Source: Aureimonas sp. AU12 (GTDB lineage Bacteria > Pseudomonadota > Alphaproteobacteria > Rhizobiales > Rhizobiaceae). Taken from it: a DNA stretch of 64,000 nucleotides. The DNA is taken from positions 124,001-188,000 of the forward strand of contig NZ_BBWH01000004.1 of NCBI RefSeq assembly GCF_001463705.1, written 5' to 3'. Shown here one piece after another: positions 7,780-17,790 of this stretch. Numbering within the stretch: the stretch's first letter is position 1; the number at the start of each line of letters is the position of its first letter. The notes under the pieces were generated by a model, which saw nothing but the letters and a program-made list of their open reading frames with translations, ran no database searches and was not told the origin of the DNA. The translations under genes were made by a program, and so were the position numbers.

Positions 7780-8422
7780 GGCGGTGCGGATGCTCGTCGG
7801 ACTTCAGGTCGATCGGCTGGGTGCGTGGCTTCGCCTTGAAGGTGACGACGCGGTAGACGTAGATCAGCACGACGATGGCGATCACGGCGTTCGAGACGGG
7901 GCCGACATATTCGTTCACGCGCTCGTATTGCTGCGCCAGAAGATAGCCGGCAAAGGCGAGGCCCGCCGTCCAGACCACCGTACCGATGGCCGAGAAGAAC
8001 AGGAACGTGCCGAGTGACATGCGCGACAGGCCGGCGGGGATCGAGATCAACGTGCGAACCGTCGGCACGAGACGCCCGAGCATCACCGCCCAGATGCCGT
8101 AACGCCGGAACCACGTGTCGGCGGCCTGGACGTCCTCGGCCGACATGGTGATCCAGCGGCCGAACCGGTCGGCCAGCTTGACGATGCGCTCCTCGCCGAC
8201 GAGCAGGCCGAGATAGTACCAAGGCAGGATTCCGAACAGCGAGCCGATCGAGCCCGCCAGGATGACCGCCCAGATCGAATGCTGCCCGGTCGCCGCCTGA
8301 TAGCCGGCGAGAGGCATGATGATCTCGGAGGGAATGGGCGGGAAGATGTTCTCAAGGAACATCAGCAGCGCGATGCCGAAGACACCAAGATTGTCCATCA
8401 GGCCTTGAACGAAGGTATCCAT
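7772..8422 (-). CDS. DedA family inner-membrane protein
   Basis: 216 residues. The DedA/VTT domain shows in FLENIFPPIPSEIIMPLAGY near the N-terminus, GSLFGILPWYYLGLLVGEERI, and the conserved FRRYGIWAVMLGRLVPTVRTLISIPAG. Several hydrophobic helices span the length. DedA proteins are multi-pass inner-membrane proteins linked to proton-motive force and to lipid carrier recycling; some members flip undecaprenyl phosphate. The ATG at 8422 precedes an N-terminal amphipathic stretch of the usual length. It overlaps the MOSC gene downstream. Confidence 0.93.
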   Translation of the reverse strand: MDTFVQGLMDNLGVFGIALLMFLENIFPPIPSEIIMPLAGYQAATGQHSIWAVILAGSIGSLFGILPWYYLGLLVGEERIVKLADRFGRWITMSAEDVQAADTWFRRYGIWAVMLGRLVPTVRTLISIPAGLSRMSLGTFLFFSAIGTVVWTAGLAFAGYLLAQQYERVNEYVGPVSNAVIAIVVLIYVYRVVTFKAKPRTQPIDLKSDEHPHRHD

Positions 8423-8540
8423 GCGGCGGTGGCTCTTTCACATCTCGGAGTCAGGGTCTCGCGGCCCAGTAGCATTCCGCTGCGCCGCCGTCACCGGCCG
8501 GCCGTCCGATGGATCGCGGTAGACCGGCCGTGCGAGAACG

Positions 8541-8954
8541 CTAGGCCGACGGTTCGGACCGCGATGCGGCGGCTGCGCGCCGGGCCGCATGGGCGTCCGC
8601 GATGGCCTCAGCCACCTGATCGCCGGTGTACGGCTTCTGCAGAATCGGGTTGTCGCGCCATTCTTCCATGATGCCGTTGCGGCCGTATCCGGTGGCGAAG
8701 ACGATGGGGATATCGCGACTGCGCAGATACTCGGCGACCGGATAGACCTTCTCGCCGGCAACATTCATGTCGAGCACCGCGACGTCCACCGCGCGCAACG
8801 CGCCAAGCATTTCGAGTGCCCGCCCGACGCGCATGGCCATGCCGACGATCTCGCAGCCCAGCTCTTCCAGGATGTCTTCGAGTTGCATCGCGACGAGGCT
8901 TTCGTCCTCCACCGCGAAGACGCGCAGGCCTGCGCAGGAGGAACCGTCAGTCAT
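8541..8954 (-). CDS. Single-domain response regulator (receiver only)
   Basis: 137 residues forming one receiver domain. VFAVEDESLVAMQLEDIL has the acidic pair, VAVLDMNVAGEKVY carries the phospho-acceptor Asp, FATGY has the switch Thr, and LQKPYTGDQV has the conserved Lys. There is no output domain, so it likely acts by protein contact or as a phosphate shuttle. Its start lies inside the end of the HWE kinase gene (8-bp overlap). That is a typical pair in rhizobia, where such regulators relay light, stress or general stress signals. A TTG at 8969 has a better ribosome site and would add five residues. Confidence 0.9.
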   Translation of the reverse strand: MTDGSSCAGLRVFAVEDESLVAMQLEDILEELGCEIVGMAMRVGRALEMLGALRAVDVAVLDMNVAGEKVYPVAEYLRSRDIPIVFATGYGRNGIMEEWRDNPILQKPYTGDQVAEAIADAHAARRAAAASRSEPSA

Positions 8955-10416
8955 AGGCGGTTTGTCCAAGATCCTCGATCTCTGTTCGCTTCAGCCTGAA
9001 CATCCACGTGAGGCTCCCGCTGCCGAAGTCAACCTGCAGGTTGCCCTCCAACTCGCCGGTGATGATCCGCTCCAGCATGCGCATGCCGAAGCCGGGCGTC
9101 GGCTGCGCGCCTTCGGGAAGCGGCGTTTCGTGCCAGCGGAAGACGAGCTCCTGGCCGTCATAGGCCCACCCGATGCGCAGCAATCCGCCGGCCTGGGACA
9201 GCGCGCCGTACTTCACCGCGTTCGACGAGAGTTCATGGAAGACAATCGCCAGCGCGATGGCCGCCTTCGGACTCAGCGTGACGCGCAAGCCGTGCAATTC
9301 GAACCGGTCGTCGCCGAAGGCGCCGAGTTCCAGCCGCAGGATCGTCTCAAGATCCGCCGACTGCCAGTGCTGCTCGCTCAGGAGATTGTGCGCGTTCGAC
9401 AGGGCAAGGATCCGGGCTTCGAAGACGCGGCGGGCGTCCTCCCGGTCGGCATTGGTCCGGAACGAGCGCCGGGCGAGCGACTGGACGGTGGAGAGCGTGT
9501 TCTTCACGCGGTGGTTCAGTTCGTCGATCAGCAGGCGCTGACGGTGGTGCGACCGCACGGCGTCGGTTCGGTCGTAGGCTTGAACGAAGATGCCGGAGAC
9601 GGCGCCCTGCCGGTCGCGAATCGGATGATAGGAAAGATCGATGAACGCCTCGCGCGGCATGGCGCTGGTGCCGTCGCTGATGAGGACGCGCGTGTCGGAG
9701 GCGATCTGAGCTTCGCCGGTCTGGTAGACTTGGTCGAGCATGTCGAAGAAGATCTGTCCCGCGATGTCGGGAAGTGCGTCGCGCACCGGCAGCCCCAGAA
9801 GGTCGCGCGGCCCGACGAAGGCGCGGTAGGCCGTGTTGGCGAAGGTAAAGATGTGGTCGGGGCCTTGCAGCAGGGCGACCATGCCCGGCGACAGTTCGAA
9901 CAGGCGCTGGAATGCCTCGGTCTGGTTGACCGTCTCCTTGTACGCTTCCTCGACCTCGCGCGCGCGCTGCACCAGCGCCACCTCGCCCGGCAACACCTGG
10001 AACGGCAGCGTCGCCGCTGCACGCAGGCGCACGATCTCCGTGATGTCGACGGTGTTCTGGAGGATGAACATCACCTCGCCGGCTTGATCGAAGAGCGGCG
10101 AGTGAACGGCGGTCCAGTAGCGCTTTTCGGTGCCGCCGCCGAGTTCCTCCGGTCGGGGAATGTCGTATTCGACATAGGCGAGCGTGTCGGGCTCGCCTGT
10201 CTGCAGCACCCGATCGAACGACGTCTGCAGTCTGCGTCCGGCCTCGCCGTCGTTGGGGAAGGCCTCGAAGACGTGGCGCCCGACGAGATCCGCCTCGCCC
10301 TGCATCGTCGCGATCTCGTAGGCGTGATTGACGGCCGCGAACTTCAGATCGCGGTCGAGAATCATGTGAGGGCTGGGAAGAGCCGAGAACAACTGGTGGA
10401 AGCTGATCCGATTCAT
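8947..10416 (-). CDS. PAS-PAS HWE-family sensor histidine kinase
   Basis: 489 residues without membrane segments, so cytoplasmic. Residues about 1-135 and 160-290 are two PAS domains (the second has FIDLSYHPIRDRQGAVSGIFVQ). The kinase core starts at LIDELNHRVKNTLSTVQSLA with phospho-acceptor His at about 302. The N-box HELSSNAVKYGAL, the WHE triplet (FRWHETPLP) and GFGMRMLERI mark the HWE/HisKA_2 class, which lacks a normal F box. No LOV-type GRNCRFLQ cysteine motif is present, so blue-light sensing is unlikely. It transmits to the receiver protein encoded directly downstream. The ATG at 10416 is preferred over a possible earlier start. Confidence 0.92.
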   Translation of the reverse strand: MNRISFHQLFSALPSPHMILDRDLKFAAVNHAYEIATMQGEADLVGRHVFEAFPNDGEAGRRLQTSFDRVLQTGEPDTLAYVEYDIPRPEELGGGTEKRYWTAVHSPLFDQAGEVMFILQNTVDITEIVRLRAAATLPFQVLPGEVALVQRAREVEEAYKETVNQTEAFQRLFELSPGMVALLQGPDHIFTFANTAYRAFVGPRDLLGLPVRDALPDIAGQIFFDMLDQVYQTGEAQIASDTRVLISDGTSAMPREAFIDLSYHPIRDRQGAVSGIFVQAYDRTDAVRSHHRQRLLIDELNHRVKNTLSTVQSLARRSFRTNADREDARRVFEARILALSNAHNLLSEQHWQSADLETILRLELGAFGDDRFELHGLRVTLSPKAAIALAIVFHELSSNAVKYGALSQAGGLLRIGWAYDGQELVFRWHETPLPEGAQPTPGFGMRMLERIITGELEGNLQVDFGSGSLTWMFRLKRTEIEDLGQTAYD

Positions 10417-10570
10417 CGAATGCGCCTGATGTGTTGTGTCTGGCAATCGGAACGGATCACCGCTGATCGGGCGAAGCGTCGCACTCCGCCCACCGGCCTC
10501 ATCGCCGGCTGCGCACTGATGATAGGCGGAGCGGAGCGATGGGACAGGGGACGGAGGTGCAAACTTTACG

Positions 10571-12220
<1,650 letters not shown>

Positions 12221-12284
12221 CGAGCGCGCGTCTCCGAAACTAAGGGTCGATAGGATTGCGGCACAGGTAAGCCATGAGGCTCCG

Positions 12285-12812
12285 ATGAGCAACAAATCGC
12301 CGGTCGAAATCGGCGCCCGCAGCTTCAGCGCCGAACAGCGCGGCGTCCTGACCGGCATCGCGCTCGCCGTCATTGCGCCGCCGTTGGCGATCGCCGGGCT
12401 CCTGCGGGTCTTGGCGGACATCGCGCCCGTGCCGGCCGTCGCCTTCGCGCTGGCCGCCCTGCCGCTGGCGGCCTGTATTGGGCGCATCGCTGCCTATCGG
12501 TTCACCGCGCCTGCGGCGATCGACGGATCCGTGCCGCCCGGTGACGCGGCGCTCGGGCGCCTGCGCGCCATTCTCGCCAACACGCTGGAGCAGACCGTGC
12601 TCTTCGTTCTCGCGCTCCTGGCGTTGGCGCCCGTCCTGCCGCCGAGCCTTGCCGCATTACCAATCGCGATGGCGATCTGGTTCGTCATCGCACGCGCGAT
12701 CTTCGCCGCGACCTATGCTAAGGGAGCCGCCGCGCGGGCCTTCGGCTTCGCGGCGACCTTCTACCCGAGCCTTCTCGGCCTCGTGGCGGCGCTCGTTCTG
12801 GCACTTCGCTGA
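12285..12812 (+). CDS. MAPEG-family membrane protein
   Basis: 175 residues, with about four hydrophobic helices. The signature is in the middle: GRLRAILANTLEQTVLFVLALLAL, where NTLEQT matches the glutathione-site helix of MAPEG (membrane-associated proteins in eicosanoid and glutathione metabolism). RAIFAATYAKGAAARAFGFAATFYPS closes the domain. Bacterial members may conjugate glutathione to hydrophobic compounds; the function here is undefined. The ATG at 12285 gives a short polar N-terminus before helix 1. It is divergent from ettA and precedes the Dabb gene by 38 bp on the same strand. Confidence 0.85.
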   Translation: MSNKSPVEIGARSFSAEQRGVLTGIALAVIAPPLAIAGLLRVLADIAPVPAVAFALAALPLAACIGRIAAYRFTAPAAIDGSVPPGDAALGRLRAILANTLEQTVLFVLALLALAPVLPPSLAALPIAMAIWFVIARAIFAATYAKGAAARAFGFAATFYPSLLGLVAALVLALR

Positions 12813-12850
12813 CGCGCGCCGCCCCGCCGATCCCTGATGGAACCTCCCGC

Positions 12851-13147
12851 ATGATTCGACACATCGTCTTCTTCAGCGCCCGCAACCGCGAGGACCTGCC
12901 GCGCATCAAGGCCGGGCTGGAGACGCTGGGGGCGATCCGCCACCACGACCATTTCGAAGTCGTCGAAAACGCCCGCGTCGATCCGATGGGCAATGCGGTG
13001 GATCTCGTGGTCTATGCCGAGTTCCGCGACCGCACGGCGCTCGACGCCTACAAGGCCGATCCGATCTACGACGCGTCGACGCAGGCCGTGCGCCCGTTGC
13101 GCGAGATTCGCTACTCCGCCGACTACGAGATTCCCGACCGGACCTGA
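12851..13147 (+). CDS. Dabb-family (dimeric alpha/beta barrel) protein
   Basis: 98 residues. MIRHIVFFSAR, LETLGAIRHHDHFEVVEN, DLVVYAEFRDRTALDAYKADPIYD and VRPLREIRYSADYE match the stress-responsive alpha/beta barrel (Dabb) domain, which forms ferredoxin-like dimers. The N-terminal RHIVFF and the HxxF region are typical. The role is unknown; some relatives cyclise or isomerise small molecules. It is likely co-transcribed with the upstream MAPEG gene and converges on the RNase T2 gene. Confidence 0.88.
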   Translation: MIRHIVFFSARNREDLPRIKAGLETLGAIRHHDHFEVVENARVDPMGNAVDLVVYAEFRDRTALDAYKADPIYDASTQAVRPLREIRYSADYEIPDRT

Positions 13148-13155
13148 GCGCGGCC

Positions 13156-14277
13156 TCAGCCGAAGCCGGGCGCGTCCACGATGCCGCTTCGGCAGCCGCG
13201 CGGCTGGGTGGCGCCGGCGAGGATCAGCGGTCCGAGGTCGGCATCTTCGCGCAGCGGACCGCGGAGCGAGATGCGGATTTCCTGCAGGAGCCGGCGGCCG
13301 TCGTCGCCCGAAGCGCAGTCGATCAGCACCCGGGCGCCCGCGCCGCGACCGAAGGCGCGGTCGAACGCCGCGCGCACGGCATCGGCCTGCAGGTCCTCGC
13401 CCACGGCCGCCTCGAACACGCGCCGCACGTCGGATCGGTTGAGCGCGTCGAGAAGGCGGATCGAATCGCGGAAGTAGCGCTCCTCGCCGCCGCCGTGGCA
13501 GGTGCCGTGCGACCACCACTCGTGCCGGTCGAGCCCGGAGGCGACGCCCGGCATCGCCAGATCCAGCGCCCGGCGCGTCGCGACCGTCAGCTCGATCGCC
13601 GGCAGGCGCATCCAGTCGCCCCGCTCATCGGTCTCGCGGATGCGGGCGGCGACGCCGCAATACTCGCGTCCGCGCGGCTGTGGCCAGAGCCCGTGCAGCG
13701 AGAAGCCGCCGCTGGCCACGCCGCCCGACCGGCAATCGCGCGAGCGGGGTCGAATTTCGCAGAAGGCGGGATGCCAACTGGCCGCGAGGATGAAGTCGCC
13801 GGAGGCTGCCTCGTCCTCGGCGCCGGCGGATGATGCGACACGATCCGTGGTTCTCGCAGGCGCTTCCGCCGGCAACTGAGGCTGAACCGAGGCCGACGAC
13901 GATCCGTCGCCGACGCGCCCGCATCCGTAGGGGACCCAGCGGCGGTCCGGCTCGGCACCGGGCACGCGGATCAGGTAGTGGCTGCCGGGAACGGCGTTGC
14001 GGCCGAGAAGATCGTAGGAGCGCCCGGGCTCCGTGACGATGCGGCCGGAATTGTCCTCGGACCGGATCGAGGGCGTCGCGAAGCAACTCGCCTCCGCCGT
14101 GAAGCTGCCGCTCATCGGCACCTGCGCGGCGGCGGCGCCCGGCATCAGCGCCGCGAGCATCGCGGCCATTGCCGCGAGCGCACTTCGCCGCGGCGGCGTC
14201 CCCGCACCGCCGGCACCCGCCACTTCGGCACGTCCGCCGATTGCGATTGCGCGACAGCGCCCCATTTGATGCGTCAT
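13156..14277 (-). CDS. Secreted ribonuclease, T2 family
   Basis: 373 residues. A long N-terminus ends in a signal peptide (RRSALAAMAAMLAALMPGAAAA, cleavage near residue 51). Next is a Cys-containing module of about 70 residues (EASCFATPSIRSEDNSGRI ... WVPYGCG), then the RNase T2 domain. Both catalytic segments are intact: CAS1 FSLHGLWPQ (His about 195) and CAS2 HEWWSHGTCHG (His 252, Glu 253, His 257). It is expected to degrade RNA in the periplasm or outside the cell. The ATG at 14277 has GGAGAG directly upstream; a GTG at 14223 would give a more normal 33-residue signal peptide. It is divergent from the hydrolase gene, with only 26 bp between the starts. Confidence 0.93.
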   Translation of the reverse strand: MTHQMGRCRAIAIGGRAEVAGAGGAGTPPRRSALAAMAAMLAALMPGAAAAQVPMSGSFTAEASCFATPSIRSEDNSGRIVTEPGRSYDLLGRNAVPGSHYLIRVPGAEPDRRWVPYGCGRVGDGSSSASVQPQLPAEAPARTTDRVASSAGAEDEAASGDFILAASWHPAFCEIRPRSRDCRSGGVASGGFSLHGLWPQPRGREYCGVAARIRETDERGDWMRLPAIELTVATRRALDLAMPGVASGLDRHEWWSHGTCHGGGEERYFRDSIRLLDALNRSDVRRVFEAAVGEDLQADAVRAAFDRAFGRGAGARVLIDCASGDDGRRLLQEIRISLRGPLREDADLGPLILAGATQPRGCRSGIVDAPGFG

Positions 14278-14303
14278 CCACTCTCCAGAGCGCCGAAACG
14301 ACA

Positions 14304-15263
14304 TTGCCCGAGCGTCCTTTTCTTCTCGACAGCCCGACCGGCGCCGCCATCAATCTGTATCGCACACGCCCGCTCGGCGAGGTGCGCGGCGTTCTTCTCG
14401 TGCTGCACGGACTGGCCGAGCATGCCGGCCGCTACGGCCGCCTCGCCCTCGAGATGGCGGCGCGCGGCTTTGCCGTCTACGCCCCCGACCATCGCGGGCA
14501 CGGCTCCACCACCGCCATCGACGCCCCGATGCGACGTTTCGCATCGAAGGCCGGACCGGCCAAGCTTCTGCGCGACATCCATGCCGTGCGTGCACGCGCC
14601 GAGGCCGATCATCCCGGCAAGCCGGTCTTCGTGCTCGGCCACTCGATGGGCGGCCATCTCGCCATGAACTACGGGCGAAAGCACGGCGAAGGGCTGGCCG
14701 GGCTTCTCGTCTGGAACGCCAGCTTCGAGGCCGGCTGGCAGGAGCGGCTCGGCCGCGTGGCGCTTCGCGCGGAAAAGGCGCTGAAGGGATCCGACGTCGC
14801 AAGCGCGCTCTTTGCCCGCGCGACGTTCGAGGCCTGGGGCCGGGCGATCGAGCCACGGCGCACGATGGCGGACTGGCTCAGCCATGACGAGCGCGCCGTG
14901 GACCGCTACAATGCCGATCCGCTCTGCGGCTGGACGCCGACGATCTCGATGGTGGAAGACCTCTTCGCCCTGATCGAGGATGCCCGCTTGCATTCCGGCC
15001 TCGCCGACCTGCCCCGGCGCCTACCCATTCACTGCCTCGGCGGCACGCAGGATCCGGCGACGCAAGGCGGTCAGGCGGTGCGCCGGCTGGCTGCCCGACT
15101 GGAGGAGGCCGGCTCGCTCGATGTTCGATGTCGCATCGTCGAGGGCGCCCGTCACGAGACGCTGAACGAAGTGGAGCCGATGCGCCAGGAGGCGGTGGAC
15201 GAACTCCTCGACTTCCTGGAACATCACTCCGTCGTGGCACCCAAGCCGATCGGCGCGCCGTAA
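14304..15263 (+). CDS. Alpha/beta hydrolase, monoacylglycerol lipase/lysophospholipase type
   Basis: About 319 residues of the serine aminopeptidase S33/Hydrolase_4 type. It has LVLHGLAEHAGRYGRLALEM (oxyanion region), APDHRGHGST, the nucleophile elbow VLGHSMGGHLA (Ser about 114), an acid in GGTQDPAT and the catalytic His in GARHETLNE. It likely cleaves lysophospholipids or monoglycerides. No ATG is available near the conserved N-terminus, so a TTG at 14304 is the best start. The alternative TTG at 14169 would overlap the divergent RNase gene and encode Arg/His-rich sequence unlike the family. Confidence 0.85.
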   Translation: MPERPFLLDSPTGAAINLYRTRPLGEVRGVLLVLHGLAEHAGRYGRLALEMAARGFAVYAPDHRGHGSTTAIDAPMRRFASKAGPAKLLRDIHAVRARAEADHPGKPVFVLGHSMGGHLAMNYGRKHGEGLAGLLVWNASFEAGWQERLGRVALRAEKALKGSDVASALFARATFEAWGRAIEPRRTMADWLSHDERAVDRYNADPLCGWTPTISMVEDLFALIEDARLHSGLADLPRRLPIHCLGGTQDPATQGGQAVRRLAARLEEAGSLDVRCRIVEGARHETLNEVEPMRQEAVDELLDFLEHHSVVAPKPIGAP

Positions 15264-15284
15264 ACCTCGGGGTCGCGTCAGACG

Positions 15285-16136
15285 TCAACCCTGCTTTGCA
15301 TTGGGCGCGGCGGCGACCAGCCGGAAGGTTTCCAACTCGTCGCGCGTCAGCACATAGAGCTCGTCGGCGGGCGTCTGCATCGCCTTGATCCAGACCTGCG
15401 GATCGACGCCCATGTCGACGAGCAGCTGCTGGCACTCAGCCGTGGTCGCCTGGATGTCGGCGATCGAGCGCCCGAGGTCGCGGAGTGGACCACCCGTCCC
15501 CGCGTCGACCGCATAGACCTGATGTACGCCGACCCAGGCATCCTCTCCGGCCGACCGTGCGACCCCGCCGGAGAAAAGAAGCGGGCAGGCCGAGGCGCAG
15601 TAGCCGTCGGCCGGCACCGCCGTCTCGATCCCGCGTTCGCGCACGAGCCGCGCCATCGCCAGCGCATCCCGCACCGAGCCGCCGGGCGAATGCAGCACGA
15701 GAACGCCTGCACCCTTGCCCTCGCCGTCGAGAAAACGGGTGAGATCGTCGGCGCTGCCGGGATCGATCCGCCCCACCGCCGAAACGGTGCGCTCATCCGC
15801 CCGCACGAAGCGCATGGGCCGTGCCAATGCATCGTCCGGGAGCGGGCTCTCGAAGCCGGGAATGGCCGGCTCGCCCCGGTTCGGCGCGACGGGAACGGCA
15901 CGCGGCAGGTAGGGCCGCACCTGATCGCCGGGCACCGGCCGCGACAGCGGCATCGGCTCGGTCCGGCGCATGCGCGAGCGATCGCCCTCGCCCTGCGTGG
16001 CGCGCTGGATGTCGGTGGCGAGGATCGTGCCCGCCAGACCGACGACGCCGAGGAAGACCGCGCGCAGCATCGCGCCGTCGGGAATGGCCAGCAGCCGCCG
16101 CTCGAACCAGCCGGGCGTCGCATGGACGTCGCTCAC
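15285..16136 (-). CDS. Membrane-anchored ClpP/crotonase-fold protease-like protein
   Basis: About 283 residues. One hydrophobic helix (about residues 23-41, LRAVFLGVVGLAGTILAT) is followed by a Pro/Arg-rich linker and a ClpP-like domain. That domain shows SPGGSVRDALAMARLVRERGIETAVPADGYCASACPLLFSGG, with the putative nucleophile Ser (about 182) in YCASACPL and the catalytic His in WVGVHQVY (about 205). This matches periplasmic ClpP-fold proteins of the COG3904 type rather than cytosolic ClpP. The start is a GTG at 16136, 4 bp after the stop of the membrane protein gene upstream. That implies coupled translation and a shared function. Confidence 0.75.
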   Translation of the reverse strand: MSDVHATPGWFERRLLAIPDGAMLRAVFLGVVGLAGTILATDIQRATQGEGDRSRMRRTEPMPLSRPVPGDQVRPYLPRAVPVAPNRGEPAIPGFESPLPDDALARPMRFVRADERTVSAVGRIDPGSADDLTRFLDGEGKGAGVLVLHSPGGSVRDALAMARLVRERGIETAVPADGYCASACPLLFSGGVARSAGEDAWVGVHQVYAVDAGTGGPLRDLGRSIADIQATTAECQQLLVDMGVDPQVWIKAMQTPADELYVLTRDELETFRLVAAAPNAKQG

Positions 16137-16140
16137 CGCG

Positions 16141-17433
16141 TCAGGACCGCACGGTCTTGGGATAGGCGGCCGGGCCGGGATCGTTCTGCTGAACGATCCC
16201 GTCGTCCTCGACCACCAACCGCGTCGGCGCCGCGCCGATCTCGCTCTCGGTGACGAGGCGGCGCTGGAGGCGGATCGCACGCATCATGTCGAGCGCGCTC
16301 ATGTCGCCGATCTCGCTGTCCTCGTCGCTCTCTTCGCGCCGGATCTGGTCCTGCACGATGCAGAGGATGAAGACGAGCACGGCCGGCATCAGGTCGATCG
16401 AGATCGCCCCGGCCCAGGACGGCAGGAAGTCTCGGGCATACATGACCACGGCTTCCGGCGCCGAGAGCGGCGTGAAGCGCACGGTCTCGACGCGCGGGCG
16501 ATCGAGGATCGAGTCGGCCGCAGCCGCCAGTGCGAGGCTCTGCTGGCGCACGGCGGTCTCGACCTGGCCCACCACGGCCGACTGCCGGCCCTGAAGCGCC
16601 GCGTCGGCGCCATCGGCGGCCGGCGCGATGAAGGTGCGGCCGAGGTCTTCGGCGGCGCGTTTGACGGCCGGCGCGACGGACGTCTGCTGCAGCGAGCCGA
16701 TGATGCCCGCCAGTTCCGTCGCCTGCGTGGCATAATCGGTGGAGCGCGGCTTGACGCTGCCGTCGGCGGCGACCAGTCGGCGCATCTCGCCGAGCCGTTC
16801 GCCGCCGTCCTTGAACAGGGCGCTGACATCGTCGCGCGAGGTCTCGATCTCGGTCTGCAGGCCGGACAGCTGCGTCGACATCTGCGACAGGAGCTGCACC
16901 ACGGTGCCCGAGCCCGACGTGCCGGTCAGCGCGCCCGACGAGCGCTCCTCGTCCGCCAGCCGGGCGAAGCGCTGCGAGGCCAGCTGGATGTCGGGCAGCA
17001 GGCTTTGGGCGGCCAGCGCGTTCTCGTGCGCCTCGTTCAGCTTGCCCTGATAGGCCTCGGTGGTCACCGACATATGCTGCTCGAGCGCCGCCGCGCCGGC
17101 CAGCGCCGCGGCGTTCAGCCAAGCCGACATCGCCATGATCATCGCTGCGCCGAGCGCCATGGCGACGTAGAGCATCCGCCGCCCGGCGGGCCGGCGCACA
17201 TGCGGCATGATCCGCATCAGGTAGGTCCAGAAGGCGTAGATGCCGACCGAGACCGAGACGGAGTAGATCACCGCGCCGAAGAAAACGGTGGAGGCATCGC
17301 CATCGAGAAGCTCGCGGACCCCGAGATAGGTGAAGACGCCGCTGGCCGTCGCGAGGATCGCGAGGGTCATTCGGGTCATCAGTTCGAGCCGCGCGATCTG
17401 GCCGCGCAGCGTGTAGGAATGCGATGCGGCCAT
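16141..17433 (-). CDS. Conserved four-helix membrane protein with a large helical loop, unknown function
   Basis: About 430 residues. Three membrane helices lie near the N-terminus (about residues 22-40, 50-78, 88-118) and one near the C-terminus (WAGAISIDLMPAVLVFILCIVQ). Between helices 3 and 4 is a domain of about 230 residues, rich in Ala, Gln, Glu and Ser, that looks helical or coiled-coil (LSQMSTQLSGLQTEIETSRDDVSALF). A charged cytoplasmic tail follows. I recognise no enzyme motif. The tight linkage to the ClpP-fold gene suggests that this protein recruits or controls the protease at the membrane. The ATG at 17433 gives MAASHSYTLRGQIARLELMTRM before helix 1. Confidence 0.75.
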   Translation of the reverse strand: MAASHSYTLRGQIARLELMTRMTLAILATASGVFTYLGVRELLDGDASTVFFGAVIYSVSVSVGIYAFWTYLMRIMPHVRRPAGRRMLYVAMALGAAMIMAMSAWLNAAALAGAAALEQHMSVTTEAYQGKLNEAHENALAAQSLLPDIQLASQRFARLADEERSSGALTGTSGSGTVVQLLSQMSTQLSGLQTEIETSRDDVSALFKDGGERLGEMRRLVAADGSVKPRSTDYATQATELAGIIGSLQQTSVAPAVKRAAEDLGRTFIAPAADGADAALQGRQSAVVGQVETAVRQQSLALAAAADSILDRPRVETVRFTPLSAPEAVVMYARDFLPSWAGAISIDLMPAVLVFILCIVQDQIRREESDEDSEIGDMSALDMMRAIRLQRRLVTESEIGAAPTRLVVEDDGIVQQNDPGPAAYPKTVRS

Positions 17434-17790
17434 GCGGTTCCCCGAAACACACAACAAGAGCCGACGGGAAGCCGGCCTGAATGAGGCTTAAGAGAGGATT
17501 AAGGCCAAGCCGCGCCGCAGGCTAGGCGGCGTGCCGCCCTCCCGCCGATGTGATGAGCGGGGCGGGATAGAGAGGTGCCGCGACACCGTTATCCATCCGC
17601 CATCGTACACGAGATTGCATGCGCGAGGGACCTTCGTGCATCGAGCACCCCGTCACGGTGATGCAGCGATGAGACGCGTAGTCCCTGCCTCGATCGGCCC
17701 GGTCACGAGGAGGCGTCGCTCAGTCATGCCGACTCCCGCCGAGCGCTTCGGTAATCCCGTTCACCCGAGAGCCACGAACCGGCGAACGCC
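17434..17790. other. Intergenic region (357 bp) without a supported gene
   Basis: It separates the end of the GntR gene from the start of the membrane protein gene, both on the minus strand, and so should hold the promoter of the latter. A small symmetric element CTTAA-N7-TTAAG is at 17487-17503. Plus-strand frames here encode Arg/Pro-rich sequence without a family pattern and were not called. Confidence 0.5.

Noticed and set aside
10477-10535. Nested inverted repeats after ettA as a terminator
   Set aside because: The arms (CTCCGCC / GGCGGAG) are far apart and no T-run follows on the minus strand.
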